Assembly: GCA_023389575.1 (NCBI GenBank)
Contig: JAEWEG010000088.1
Span: 1-23,289, forward strand
Direction of reading: 5' to 3'
Length of the DNA stretch: 23,289 nucleotides
Source: Chloroflexota bacterium
GTDB taxonomy: Bacteria > Chloroflexota > Chloroflexia > Thermomicrobiales > UBA6265
Shown here in pieces: positions 15,891-22,609 of the stretch (positions are counted from its first letter, which is position 1; each line of letters begins with the position of its first letter). The notes beneath the pieces were generated by a model. It was given only the letters and a program-made list of their open reading frames with translations. It ran no database searches and was not told the DNA's origin. The position numbers were made by a program, and so were the translations under genes.

Positions 15891-16009
15891 GCACCACGGT
15901 TGGCGAAGTGGATCATCACGCAGGGCTTCCATATGGCCCCCGTCTTACACGGCCCGGTCGCGTGAACCGCCATTGGGGAAGTGTGGGAAACGATCAGCGA
16001 TTCGGAGCA

Positions 16010-16023
16010 CGCCGAGGTCGGCG
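16010..16023 (-). terminator. Short hairpin after the DUF5990 gene
   Basis: CGCCG (16010-16014) pairs with CGGCG (16019-16023) around a 4-base loop, 20 bases beyond the minus-strand stop at 16044. It is a possible terminator of the two-gene minus-strand unit, or simply part of the copy B upstream region. The rest of 15891-16043 shows no gene. Confidence 0.3.
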
Positions 16024-16043
16024 ACTCAAGGAGATAACCAGGC

Positions 16044-16508
16044 TCAGGATTCCAGCGTCCACTCCACGTCGGGCGGGCGAACCGAGCCGCTGGCGGGTTT
16101 CCCGAGCCGGTTGGTGAGCTTCACCCGGCCCACCAGCACCTTGTTGTCCCGTGCTGCGCTGGCCAGCATCTCCGGGTCGATGTCGGAGAGCTTCAGCTTG
16201 ATCCGGGCCATCGACTCCCGGCTCTTGAGATGGAGCCAGGCCAGGTACAGGAACCTGTCCCCCTTCGGTCCGTGCACGTAGGGACCCCGGTAGTCGTTGA
16301 CATCACCGGCGGACACCATCGAGATGTCTCCCCCGAACCGGGGTGCTTCGGTGCTCGACGGCAGCACGCCGACCACCTCTCGCCCCTGCTGGATGCCGAG
16401 CCCGACGCCGTCGGGGCCGGGACACGTGCTGCCTGGCGCGGCGTAGCCTTCGATGCGGAAGGAAATCGTGAGAACCGGGGTCGTGGCGGTGGAATTCGCG
16501 GTTGTCAT
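16044..16508 (-). CDS. DUF5990 family protein
   Basis: A 154-residue soluble protein. The family pattern is visible: opening strand LTISFRIEGYAAPG, then GLGIQQGREVVGVLPSS, the central RGPYVHGPKGDRFLYLAW near 74-91, a Met-Arg-Lys segment, and a final strand ending in VEWTLES. I recognise this as DUF5990, a small family of unknown function found in actinobacteria and relatives; no catalytic residues are obvious. ATG 16508 overlaps the stop of the upstream gene by one base (TGATG on the minus strand), so translation is probably coupled. A GTG one codon earlier is also possible. Confidence 0.75.
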   Translation of the reverse strand: MTTANSTATTPVLTISFRIEGYAAPGSTCPGPDGVGLGIQQGREVVGVLPSSTEAPRFGGDISMVSAGDVNDYRGPYVHGPKGDRFLYLAWLHLKSRESMARIKLKLSDIDPEMLASAARDNKVLVGRVKLTNRLGKPASGSVRPPDVEWTLES

Positions 16509-16702
16509 CACTTGCGCCTCAGGAACCCGAGCAGCGGCGAACCCGTGCCCAGCAGGAAGCCGAAGTCATACCAGTTGCCGTTGGCGCTCCGGACCGGGTC
16601 GAAGATATGCATGTCCTCCCAGCCGCCAAACACGTGCACGATCAGCACGATCCACGCCGTAATCCCGTTCCATACACCCCACAGCAGGTCCTGCCACCAC
16701 AT
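16508..16702 (-). CDS. Small membrane protein, function unknown
   Basis: A 64-residue protein from ATG 16702. A Trp-rich amphipathic start (MWWQDLLWGVWNG) runs into a hydrophobic helix (ITAWIVLIVHVFGG). A polar segment and a second short hydrophobic stretch (FGFLLGTGSPLLGFL) follow, ending R-R-K. An in-frame TTG at 16711 is an alternative start; AAGGA lies about 9 bases before the ATG. It overlaps the DUF5990 gene by one base, which supports it being real and translated. I do not recognise a family. It is divergent from the DinB-family gene at 16878, with 175 bases between starts. Confidence 0.6.
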   Translation of the reverse strand: MWWQDLLWGVWNGITAWIVLIVHVFGGWEDMHIFDPVRSANGNWYDFGFLLGTGSPLLGFLRRK

Positions 16703-16817
16703 CGTGTCCAATCCTTGCCTTGGCGCCTGTCCAACGACCGGCTCGTTGCCCTCGATTGTACCGGTGAGCGAGATGATCCGAATCGAATGCGGACAGCGAA
16801 TGTCCCCCGCCTGTCGC

Positions 16818-16823
16818 TACGAT
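16818..16823 (+). promoter_or_regulatory. Possible -10 box (TACGAT) for the second DinB-family gene
   Basis: TACGAT fits TANNNT and lies 60 bases before the ATG at 16878, close to the 53-56 bases seen for three genes downstream. No -35 box is recognised. Confidence 0.3.
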
Positions 16824-16877
16824 GTTGGGGTTGCCAGTTCCACACGCGTGCGCGCCATCTTATGAGAAGGAGTCACC

Positions 16878-17381
16878 ATGACGACACAAACCACCGCCAG
16901 CATTCCGGTTGACCAGTTTCGGTCCGTGTTGATCACCATGCTCAACGAAGCGTTCGATCCGGCGGAGGGGCCCACCTACTTCCTGGACAGGGGTGACTCG
17001 TTCTTCGAGACCCTGGCCAGCATCTCCGCCGAGCAGGCCTCGCGGTCCCTCGGACCGCGCAGCGCCAACATCGCCGCCAAGGTCAATCACACGCGCTTCT
17101 ATCTCGACGCCATCATCGCCAATGCGGAGGCCGGGGATTTCGTTCCAGTCGATTGGGAGGCGTCGTGGGCCGTGGGTGAAGTCGACGAGGCTGAATGGAA
17201 GGACCTGGTGGATCGCCTGCGCGAAACGTCGGACACGTTCCGGAAAATGGCCGCGACGAACGAGGTGTGGAACCAGCAGACCATTGGTGGGGCGTTCGGC
17301 GCGGTGACTCATACCGCCTTTCACCTGGCGGAAATCCGCCAGGCACTCGCCGCCATAGCCCCAGACGGAGATCGCCGCTAG
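16878..17381 (+). CDS. DinB-superfamily putative metal-dependent protein
   Basis: A 167-residue four-helix protein. His71 (in KVNHTRFYL) plus an HxxxH pair (His145 and His149, in VTHTAFHLAEIRQAL) give the three metal ligands expected in DinB/YfiT proteins. The last motif (H-x-x-x-H followed by E-I-R/G-Q) is very typical. Members are damage-induced or thiol-dependent transferases; this one has no assignable substrate. AAGGAG lies 6 bases before the ATG. It differs strongly in sequence from the DinB-family protein at 4748-5239, so the two are not a recent duplication. It is followed on the same strand by the exported hydrolase genes but seems to have its own promoter. Confidence 0.85.
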   Translation: MTTQTTASIPVDQFRSVLITMLNEAFDPAEGPTYFLDRGDSFFETLASISAEQASRSLGPRSANIAAKVNHTRFYLDAIIANAEAGDFVPVDWEASWAVGEVDEAEWKDLVDRLRETSDTFRKMAATNEVWNQQTIGGAFGAVTHTAFHLAEIRQALAAIAPDGDRR

Positions 17382-17392
17382 CCGTTCGCCTT

Positions 17393-17398
17393 TACAAT
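17393..17398 (+). promoter_or_regulatory. Possible -10 box (TACAAT) for hydrolase A
   Basis: TACAAT lies 12 bases after the DinB-family stop and 53 bases before the ATG at 17446. It is the closest match to the TATAAT consensus among the candidates in this window. No -35 box is seen. Confidence 0.38.
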
Positions 17399-17445
17399 GT
17401 GGCCTGATCGCTGGTTCGCCCCCGGGTGGACATGAAAGGGCCGCA

Positions 17446-18891
17446 ATGCCTCGGACGTTTCCCATCGCCGCCGCCGTGTTCCTGCTGGCGGCGGCGTTCT
17501 TCATGCCGGTCGCCACGGCCCAGACATCCGGAACCCAGCCAGAGGGCGCGCTCGGCGACCAGATCGAGTGGGTGGTGAACCTCCTCAATGGCGAGCCGTC
17601 CGGAATCACCGCGGAGACGGTGGAGGCCCATGTCAGCCCGGCGGTCCTCGCCGCGACGCCCGCCGGCGCCCTGGCGAGCATGCTCCTCGAGCTGTCCGCC
17701 GAGATCGCCCCGGCCGAGATCGAGCCGGGGAGCCTCGTCGCCGAGGGATCGCCGCCCGCCCGTGCCCGCTTCATCCTCGCCGGCGCGGGCGACACGAGGT
17801 ACGCCACCACCATCACGGTCGATGCCGGAACGGGGTTGATCGCGGCACTATGGTTCTCTCCCGCGCCGGCCGATAACGCGACGGATGCCACCTCGCCCGT
17901 AACCGGGCCATCCGATGTGGAGTACACGTTCGAAAGCGGTGGCGACATCGTGTACGGATCGCTGATGACCCCGGCCAACGTCTCGGCTCCCGCTCCGGCG
18001 GCGCTCATCATCTCCGGAAGCGGCCCCACCGATCGCGACGGAAACAGCTCCTACCTTCCCTCGATCAATACCAACCTCCATATTGCCCACACGCTCGCCA
18101 ACATGGGCGTGATCTCGTTTCGGTATGACAAGCTCGGCTCGGGGAAGACTGGATTGGGATCGCGCGCGCAGCGCGACATCACCGCCACCATGTTCCTTGA
18201 GGAAGTGGAGGATGCCGCCGACTTCCTCGCCAGCCAGCCGGGCGTGGATCCCTCCCGGATCATCCTGGTTGGCCACAGCGAGGGGGCGCTGTTTTCGCTC
18301 ATGCTCGCCCAGCGAATGAGCGAGGCCGGGAATCCGCCCGCCGCCCTGGTGCTTGTGACGCCGCTCAGCATTCCCTACCTGGACCTGATCGAGGAGCAAC
18401 TCGCCACCCAGTATGCCGAGGCGGTCGCGACGGGCCAGGTGACGCGGGAGCGGGCGGATGCCACGATGGCCGAACTCGACCTGGTCATCCACAGCCTTCG
18501 TACCACCGGGAGGTTGCCCGAGGTGATCCATTCCGGCGTGCTCGCGTCGATCTTCACGCCCCTCAATGCCAGCTTCGTCGCCGAGGCCGATGGGTGGCAC
18601 CCGGCCGTCGTCGCGGCATCGCTGCCAACCGCCCTGCCGGTGCTGGTGATCCACGCCGTGAAGGACGAGCAGGTGACCAGGGCCCAGGTGGACCAGCTCG
18701 TGGCGGGGTTCACCGGGGCCGGGAACCACAACGTCCGGCTCGTGGAACTGCCGAAAGCCAACCACTTCCTGCGGGCGGTGGAAGGCGAGCCCAACGCCGA
18801 TGTCGACTACCTGAATCCGGACCTGCCTTTCTCCCAGGTCGCGGTGTCGGCCATCGTGGAGTTCTGCGACTCCACCGGCGTGGTGTCCTGA
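17446..18891 (+). CDS. Exported alpha/beta hydrolase with N-terminal accessory domain, copy A
   Basis: A 481-residue protein. A signal peptide (FPIAAAVFLLAAAFFMPVATA, cleavage near 25) is followed by a domain of about 110 residues beginning EGALGDQIEWVVNLLNGEP, then a short A-T-S-P-V linker. The alpha/beta hydrolase fold follows, starting around DIVYGSLMTPAN. The catalytic triad is complete: Ser278 in GHSEG, Asp407 in HAVKDEQV and His440 in KANHFLR. ISGSGPTDRDGN near 188-199 is the expected oxyanion-loop region of the COG1073/dienelactone-hydrolase-like group. It probably acts outside the cytoplasm as an esterase, peptidase or lactonase; the substrate is unknown. The N-terminal domain resembles NTF2-like domains found before some serine hydrolases (such as clavulanate ORF12), with moderate certainty. 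AAAGGG precedes the ATG by about 6 bases. Confidence 0.85.
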   Translation: MPRTFPIAAAVFLLAAAFFMPVATAQTSGTQPEGALGDQIEWVVNLLNGEPSGITAETVEAHVSPAVLAATPAGALASMLLELSAEIAPAEIEPGSLVAEGSPPARARFILAGAGDTRYATTITVDAGTGLIAALWFSPAPADNATDATSPVTGPSDVEYTFESGGDIVYGSLMTPANVSAPAPAALIISGSGPTDRDGNSSYLPSINTNLHIAHTLANMGVISFRYDKLGSGKTGLGSRAQRDITATMFLEEVEDAADFLASQPGVDPSRIILVGHSEGALFSLMLAQRMSEAGNPPAALVLVTPLSIPYLDLIEEQLATQYAEAVATGQVTRERADATMAELDLVIHSLRTTGRLPEVIHSGVLASIFTPLNASFVAEADGWHPAVVAASLPTALPVLVIHAVKDEQVTRAQVDQLVAGFTGAGNHNVRLVELPKANHFLRAVEGEPNADVDYLNPDLPFSQVAVSAIVEFCDSTGVVS

Positions 18892-18929
18892 CGGCGGGTG
18901 CAGGGAGTATTCCGGGCCGATCCGCCGGA

Positions 18930-18935
18930 TACACT
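18930..18935 (+). promoter_or_regulatory. Possible -10 box (TACACT) for hydrolase B
   Basis: TACACT lies 56 bases before the ATG at 18986, in the 94-base gap after hydrolase A. It is the same hexamer as the candidate for the ABC operon. Confidence 0.33.
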
Positions 18936-18985
18936 TGGGCATGGATGTTCGACTCGCGTCGCGAATCAGGAAAGGCCCTTCCCCC

Positions 18986-20488
18986 ATGACCCGTTCGCTC
19001 AAGGCACTGGTCGCCGCGTTCCTGGCGGTGACCATGCTGCTCACCCCGGTGGTCGCCAGCGCCCAGACACCGGTCGCCCTTCCCGAGGGAGCACTCGGTG
19101 ACCAGGTTGCCTGGCTCATCGAAACGCTCAATGGCGACCCCGCAGGGATCACGGCGGAGGTGCTGGAGCCGCGTCTGAGCCCGGAGTTCCTCGCCGAACT
19201 GCCAGCCGAGGACCTCGCTCCATCCCTCGCCGGGCTCGCCGCGCAACTGGCACCGTTCGAACTGGAGGCGGATTCCATCGTCACCACCCGGGACATGCCA
19301 CCCACCACCGCCAGCTTTGTCCTGGCCGGGGCGGGCGGCGTTCGCCTCGCCACCACCGTGGTGATCGATAGCCAGTCAGGACTCATCACCGGCCTGTGGT
19401 TCGACTTCGCGCCAGCCCCAGCGACCCCGGAAGCCTCGCCGGTGGCCGGATCGCCAAGCGATGAGGAGGTCACCTTCGAGAGTCAGGGCGACACCATCCA
19501 CGGGTCGCTGATGACGCCCGCGAACCTCACCAGCCCCGCTCCGGCCGCGCTGATCATTTCCGGGAGTGGCCCCACCGATCGCAACGGCAACAGCGGTGGA
19601 TTCGACTCGATGAACACGAACCTCAATCTCGCCAGCACGCTCGCCGGCCAGGGCGTAGTCACGTTGCGCTACGACAAGCTGGGCTCGGGCGAGACTGGCG
19701 CGGGATCGCGCTCGCCTCAGGACTCGGTCGATGCCAGCCTCTTCCTGCAGGAGGCGCAGGACGCCGTCGACTTCCTCGCCGGGCAGCCAGGGGTCGATCC
19801 CTCGCGGATCATCCTCGTCGGCCACAGCGAGGGTGCGTTGTTCGCGCTGAAGCTGGCCGAGCAGATGTCCGCCGCGGGCACCCCACCTGCCGCGCTCATC
19901 CTCGTCGCGCCGCTCAGCGTTCCCTATCTCGACCTCCTGTATGGCCAGCTCGAGGATCAACTTGACCTGGCGAGCGCCAACGGTCACCTGTCCCAGGAAG
20001 AAGTCGATGCCACCATGGCCGAACTCGACGCCATCGTCGAAAGCCTCCGTACCACCGGGGCATTGCCTTCGGAGATCGAGTCGGACATCCTGAAACCGCT
20101 GTTCAACCCGGTGAGCGTGCCGTTTATCGTCGAGGCCGATTCCTGGCATCCAGCCGAGCTTGCCGCATCGCTGCCGGGCGACCTGCCGGTGCTCATCCTG
20201 CAGGGGAGCAAGGACCAGCAGGTGACCAGCGATCAGGTTCAGGTACTCGTCGATGGCTTCGCCGGAGCGGGCAACGAGCACGTCACGCTCGTTGAACTTC
20301 CCAATTCGAATCACCTGCTCAAGGTTGTCGAAGGCGAACCGAACGCGGCGATCGACTACGCGAACCCCAACCTGCCGTTCGATCCTGGCGCCGTTCAGGC
20401 GATCGCCGCCTTCCTGAACGCCACCGGCCTGGCCTCCGGCGCCGTCGTCAGTCCTGGCGAAACGTATGTGCTGGCCGGGTCGTCGTAA
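18986..20488 (+). CDS. Exported alpha/beta hydrolase with N-terminal accessory domain, copy B
   Basis: A 500-residue paralogue of the preceding gene with the same order: signal peptide (ALVAAFLAVTMLLTPVVASA), accessory domain starting EGALGDQVAWLIETLNGDP, a T-P-E-A-S-P-V-A-G linker, and the hydrolase domain. The triad is Ser281 in GHSEG, Asp410 in GSKDQQV and His443 in NSNHLLK. Long stretches are nearly identical to copy A (for example around GVDPSRIILVGHSEGALF), so this is a tandem duplication. It carries about 20 additional residues after the last helix. ATG 18986 was chosen because AGGAAAGG lies about 9 bases upstream and the signal peptide starts there; the frame runs up to 18935, over the candidate promoter. 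The substrate is not known and may be cell-envelope or external. Confidence 0.87.
   Translation: MTRSLKALVAAFLAVTMLLTPVVASAQTPVALPEGALGDQVAWLIETLNGDPAGITAEVLEPRLSPEFLAELPAEDLAPSLAGLAAQLAPFELEADSIVTTRDMPPTTASFVLAGAGGVRLATTVVIDSQSGLITGLWFDFAPAPATPEASPVAGSPSDEEVTFESQGDTIHGSLMTPANLTSPAPAALIISGSGPTDRNGNSGGFDSMNTNLNLASTLAGQGVVTLRYDKLGSGETGAGSRSPQDSVDASLFLQEAQDAVDFLAGQPGVDPSRIILVGHSEGALFALKLAEQMSAAGTPPAALILVAPLSVPYLDLLYGQLEDQLDLASANGHLSQEEVDATMAELDAIVESLRTTGALPSEIESDILKPLFNPVSVPFIVEADSWHPAELAASLPGDLPVLILQGSKDQQVTSDQVQVLVDGFAGAGNEHVTLVELPNSNHLLKVVEGEPNAAIDYANPNLPFDPGAVQAIAAFLNATGLASGAVVSPGETYVLAGSS
19423..19450 (+). repeat. 28-base exact direct repeat, copy 1 (linker of hydrolase B)
   Basis: This stretch is identical, base for base, to 20640-20667 in the next gene. 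It encodes T-P-E-A-S-P-V-A-G in the same frame in both. Here it forms the hinge between the accessory domain and the hydrolase domain. Confidence 0.8.
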
Positions 20489-20491
20489 AAT
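20486..20491 (+). promoter_or_regulatory. Possible -10 box (TAAAAT) for the stand-alone domain gene
   Basis: TAAAAT overlaps the stop codon of hydrolase B and lies 53 bases before the ATG at 20539, the same distance as for hydrolase A. Confidence 0.36.
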
Positions 20492-20538
20492 GGTGCTGGC
20501 GGCACGCGTTGTTGCCGCATATTGAAAGGGACCCAACG

Positions 20539-21060
20539 ATGACGATTTCACCTGAAACCCGCATGACCCGGCGCGCCGGAATGGCCCTGGCCGCATCCGC
20601 TACCTTCGCCGCCCTGGCTGGAAGCCGGGCCCTGGCCCAGACCCCGGAAGCCTCGCCGGTGGCCGGAGGCGTGATCCTCCCAGATGGCCCGCTTGGGGTA
20701 CATGCCCAATGGTTGCTGGAGGTTGCCAACGCTGGCCCGGGCAAGATCACGACCGCCGCCATCAACGAGCATTTCAGCGTTGGGTTCTTCGAGGAAACGA
20801 CGATGTCCGAGGTCTTCAAGACCCTGTCGGACCTCCAGTCTCGCGGCGTTACCTGGGAAATCGATCCCGAATCGTTCATCACCACCATGGACCTGCCCGC
20901 CTCCAACGGCAGCTTCACCCTGGTTGGCGACGACGGCTCCATGCTGCGGGTTGGCATCACCATCGACCGTGAGTCCGAGCTGATTAACTCGCTGAGCATC
21001 GAGCCCGGTGATGGAAGCGCCACGCCGGTCGCTTCGCCAGAAGCGTCCCCGGTCGGATAG
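20539..21060 (+). CDS. Exported stand-alone copy of the hydrolase accessory domain
   Basis: A 173-residue protein. A Tat-like signal (M-T-R-R-A-G-M-A-L at 9-17, an Ala-rich core, cleavage near A-L-A-Q) is followed by the T-P-E-A-S-P-V-A-G spacer. A domain of about 110 residues comes next, starting PDGPLGVHAQWLLEVANAGPG, with S-V-G-F-F and a late strand pair around GSMLRVGITIDRESELINSL. A tail with A-S-P-E-A-S-P-V-G ends the protein. It aligns with the N-terminal domains of the two preceding hydrolases (shared P-x-G-x-L-G, W-L, N, P, I-T, S-x-x-F positions) but has no hydrolase part. It might bind the same target or ligand, or regulate the hydrolases. AAAGGG lies 8 bases before the ATG. A strong terminator follows 25 bases after its stop. 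Confidence 0.75.
   Translation: MTISPETRMTRRAGMALAASATFAALAGSRALAQTPEASPVAGGVILPDGPLGVHAQWLLEVANAGPGKITTAAINEHFSVGFFEETTMSEVFKTLSDLQSRGVTWEIDPESFITTMDLPASNGSFTLVGDDGSMLRVGITIDRESELINSLSIEPGDGSATPVASPEASPVG
20640..20667 (+). repeat. 28-base exact direct repeat, copy 2 (spacer after the Tat signal)
   Basis: It is identical to 19423-19450. Here it directly follows the signal peptide cleavage region. Identity at every third codon position suggests recent copying or gene conversion. Confidence 0.8.
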
Positions 21061-21084
21061 GTTCTCCCGATCCGCCTGCTCATT

Positions 21085-21117
21085 CGCCCCGAACCGTGAG
21101 ATCGGTTCGGGGCGTTT
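21085..21117 (+). terminator. Strong intrinsic terminator
   Basis: A perfect 12-bp stem, CGCCCCGAACCG (21085-21096) with CGGTTCGGGGCG (21103-21114), has a 6-base loop and is followed by TTT. It lies 25 bases after the stop of the stand-alone domain gene and closes the hydrolase cluster. It is the clearest terminator in the window. Confidence 0.85.
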
Positions 21118-21185
21118 GGGTTCATGCCCCGGACTCGTCGTGATCCGGCGCGCTCGACCCAACGCATCCCAGTGGAGGCAGACTC

Positions 21186-22172
21186 GTGGCTATTCCGGTG
21201 CTCGTCATCATCGATCTCGCTTCACCCGCTGTCGCCCGCCTGGAGGACGCCGGATTCGAGGTGTTCATCGCCAGCCAGCATGGTGGCCGGGACCAGGCGG
21301 TGAAGGCGCATCCCCAGGCACGCGCGGTGGTGACCAACGGCTCGCTGGGCCTCACCGGGGCGGAGATCGAGGCGCTGCCGAACCTGGAATACATCCACGC
21401 CGTGGGCGCGGGGTTCGAGATGATCGATCTCGACGCCGCCAGCGCGCGAAACATTCCGGTCACCAATGGATCGGGCACCAACAGCCGCGCCGTCGCCGAC
21501 CATGCCATGACGCTGCTGCTGGCCATTGCCACCACCCTGGTGCCCAGCCACATGGCGGTGTTGAGGGGAGAATGGGGAAGCTTTTCGTCACCCCAGCGCG
21601 ACGCCGCCCTGATCGGCGACCGGCCGGAATTCCCGCATCGCCGGGCCGGCATCTCCGGGAAGCGGCTCGGCATCCTGGGGTTGGGCATCATCGGCCGGGA
21701 AATCGCCAAACGGGCCGCAAACGGGTTCGACATGGAAGTGGCCTACCACAATCGCAAGCCGGTTGAAGGCGTGCCCTACATCTGGGAATCCACGCTGGAG
21801 GACCTTGCCCGCTGGTCCGATTTCCTGGTGGTGTCGGCTCCCGGTGGTCCCGATACGCGCCACCTCGTCAACGCGAAGGTGCTCGACGCGCTTGGTCCCA
21901 ATGGTTACCTGGTCAATACCGGCCGTGGTTCCGTGGTGGATACCGATGCGCTGGTGGATGCGCTCGAATCGCGCCGCATCGCTGGCGCCGCGCTCGATGT
22001 TGTGGAGGGCGAGCCACACATCCCGCCTCGTTTGCTCAACGCCGAGCGCGTGCTGCTGACCCCACACATGGCTGGCCGGACGGAGGAGTCGTTCGCCAAT
22101 ATGATGAACCTGGTGACGTCCAACCTGACGGCGTGGTTCGCGGGCGAGCCCCTTCGCAACCGCGTGAACTGA
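21186..22172 (+). CDS. D-isomer-specific 2-hydroxyacid dehydrogenase
   Basis: A 328-residue NAD(P)-dependent oxidoreductase of usual family length, reducing a 2-keto acid or oxidising a D-2-hydroxy acid in the cytoplasm. The Rossmann motif GLGIIG is at 165-170 after GKRLGIL. The substrate/catalytic residues are in place: Arg247 in NTGRGSVVD, Glu276 in DVVEGEP and His294 in LTPHMAGRTEES. The H-N-R at 188-190 after the second strand (VAYHNRK) hints at NADP preference, since the usual NAD-binding Asp is absent; that is an inference. It could be a glyoxylate/hydroxypyruvate reductase or a related enzyme; the exact substrate is not readable. The start is GTG, supported by GGAGG (21174-21178) 7 bases upstream. 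It is preceded by a strong terminator, so it is a separate unit, and it ends only 4 bases from the stop of the convergent gene. Confidence 0.9.
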   Translation: MAIPVLVIIDLASPAVARLEDAGFEVFIASQHGGRDQAVKAHPQARAVVTNGSLGLTGAEIEALPNLEYIHAVGAGFEMIDLDAASARNIPVTNGSGTNSRAVADHAMTLLLAIATTLVPSHMAVLRGEWGSFSSPQRDAALIGDRPEFPHRRAGISGKRLGILGLGIIGREIAKRAANGFDMEVAYHNRKPVEGVPYIWESTLEDLARWSDFLVVSAPGGPDTRHLVNAKVLDALGPNGYLVNTGRGSVVDTDALVDALESRRIAGAALDVVEGEPHIPPRLLNAERVLLTPHMAGRTEESFANMMNLVTSNLTAWFAGEPLRNRVN

Positions 22173-22176
22173 CCGC

Positions 22177-22503
22177 CTATTCCTCGTCGATGTCCCGGTC
22201 GACCGGATCCGGCTTGCGATCCAGCAAGGCGAGCGCGGTCAGGCCCAAAACCGTCGCGGCGGTGTAGCCCAGGACCAGCACCACGTCGTCTTCTCCGGGT
22301 GCGTCTCCACCATCCGTGGTGGCGGGCGTGGAGGGCACCGCTGGCGAGGCGGTAACCGTCGAGCCAGACGAAGGCCCGCCCGGATCGGCGGCTTCCTGGG
22401 CGATTCCGGTGGAGGCGGCGAGCGTGAGTACCAGCAAGGCGCAGGCCAGCGCCGCGATCAGGTGGCGGGGAATGGGAATCCTGGAGAGATCGGCGGATGG
22501 CAT
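22177..22503 (-). CDS. Small exported or membrane-anchored protein, function unknown
   Basis: A 108-residue protein. An N-terminal signal segment (HLIAALACALLVLTLAASTGIA, cleavage near 35) is followed by a low-complexity spacer rich in Ser, Thr, Pro and Gly (about 38-70). A C-terminal membrane helix (VVLVLGYTAATVLGLTALALL) and a charged tail ending D-I-D-E-E close it. The shape is that of a short surface stalk or a bitopic protein. No family was recognised. The ribosome site is weak: AAAGG lies about 12 bases before the ATG at 22503. It follows the polytopic membrane protein gene on the same strand after a 106-base gap. Confidence 0.6.
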   Translation of the reverse strand: MPSADLSRIPIPRHLIAALACALLVLTLAASTGIAQEAADPGGPSSGSTVTASPAVPSTPATTDGGDAPGEDDVVLVLGYTAATVLGLTALALLDRKPDPVDRDIDEE

Positions 22504-22536
22504 GGAACAGGGACGCCTTTCAACAGCGCGTAGGCT

Positions 22537-22554
22537 GGCGAGCCGTCGCTCGCC
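22537..22554 (-). terminator. Hairpin between the two minus-strand membrane genes
   Basis: GGCGAGC (22537-22543) pairs with GCTCGCC (22548-22554) around a 4-base loop, 56 bases after the stop of the upstream gene and 34 bases before the start at 22503. It may be a terminator of the upstream gene or a leader structure of the downstream one. No T tract is present. Confidence 0.35.
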
Positions 22555-22609
22555 GCACGTTGGTAGGACGTTGCCCTGTCCCGTTTGGTTTCCCTGGCGG
22601 GTTGTGAAT

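Noticed and set aside
17848..19473. A 541-codon open frame on the minus strand across both hydrolase genes
   Set aside because: It lies opposite two genes with full catalytic triads and signal peptides. Its translation is a low-complexity Arg/Gly/His-rich mix and has no domain. Long antisense frames are common in GC-rich DNA.
19376..20596. A 406-codon open frame on the minus strand
   Set aside because: It is antisense to hydrolase B, with composition typical of a shadow frame and no ribosome site or recognisable motif.
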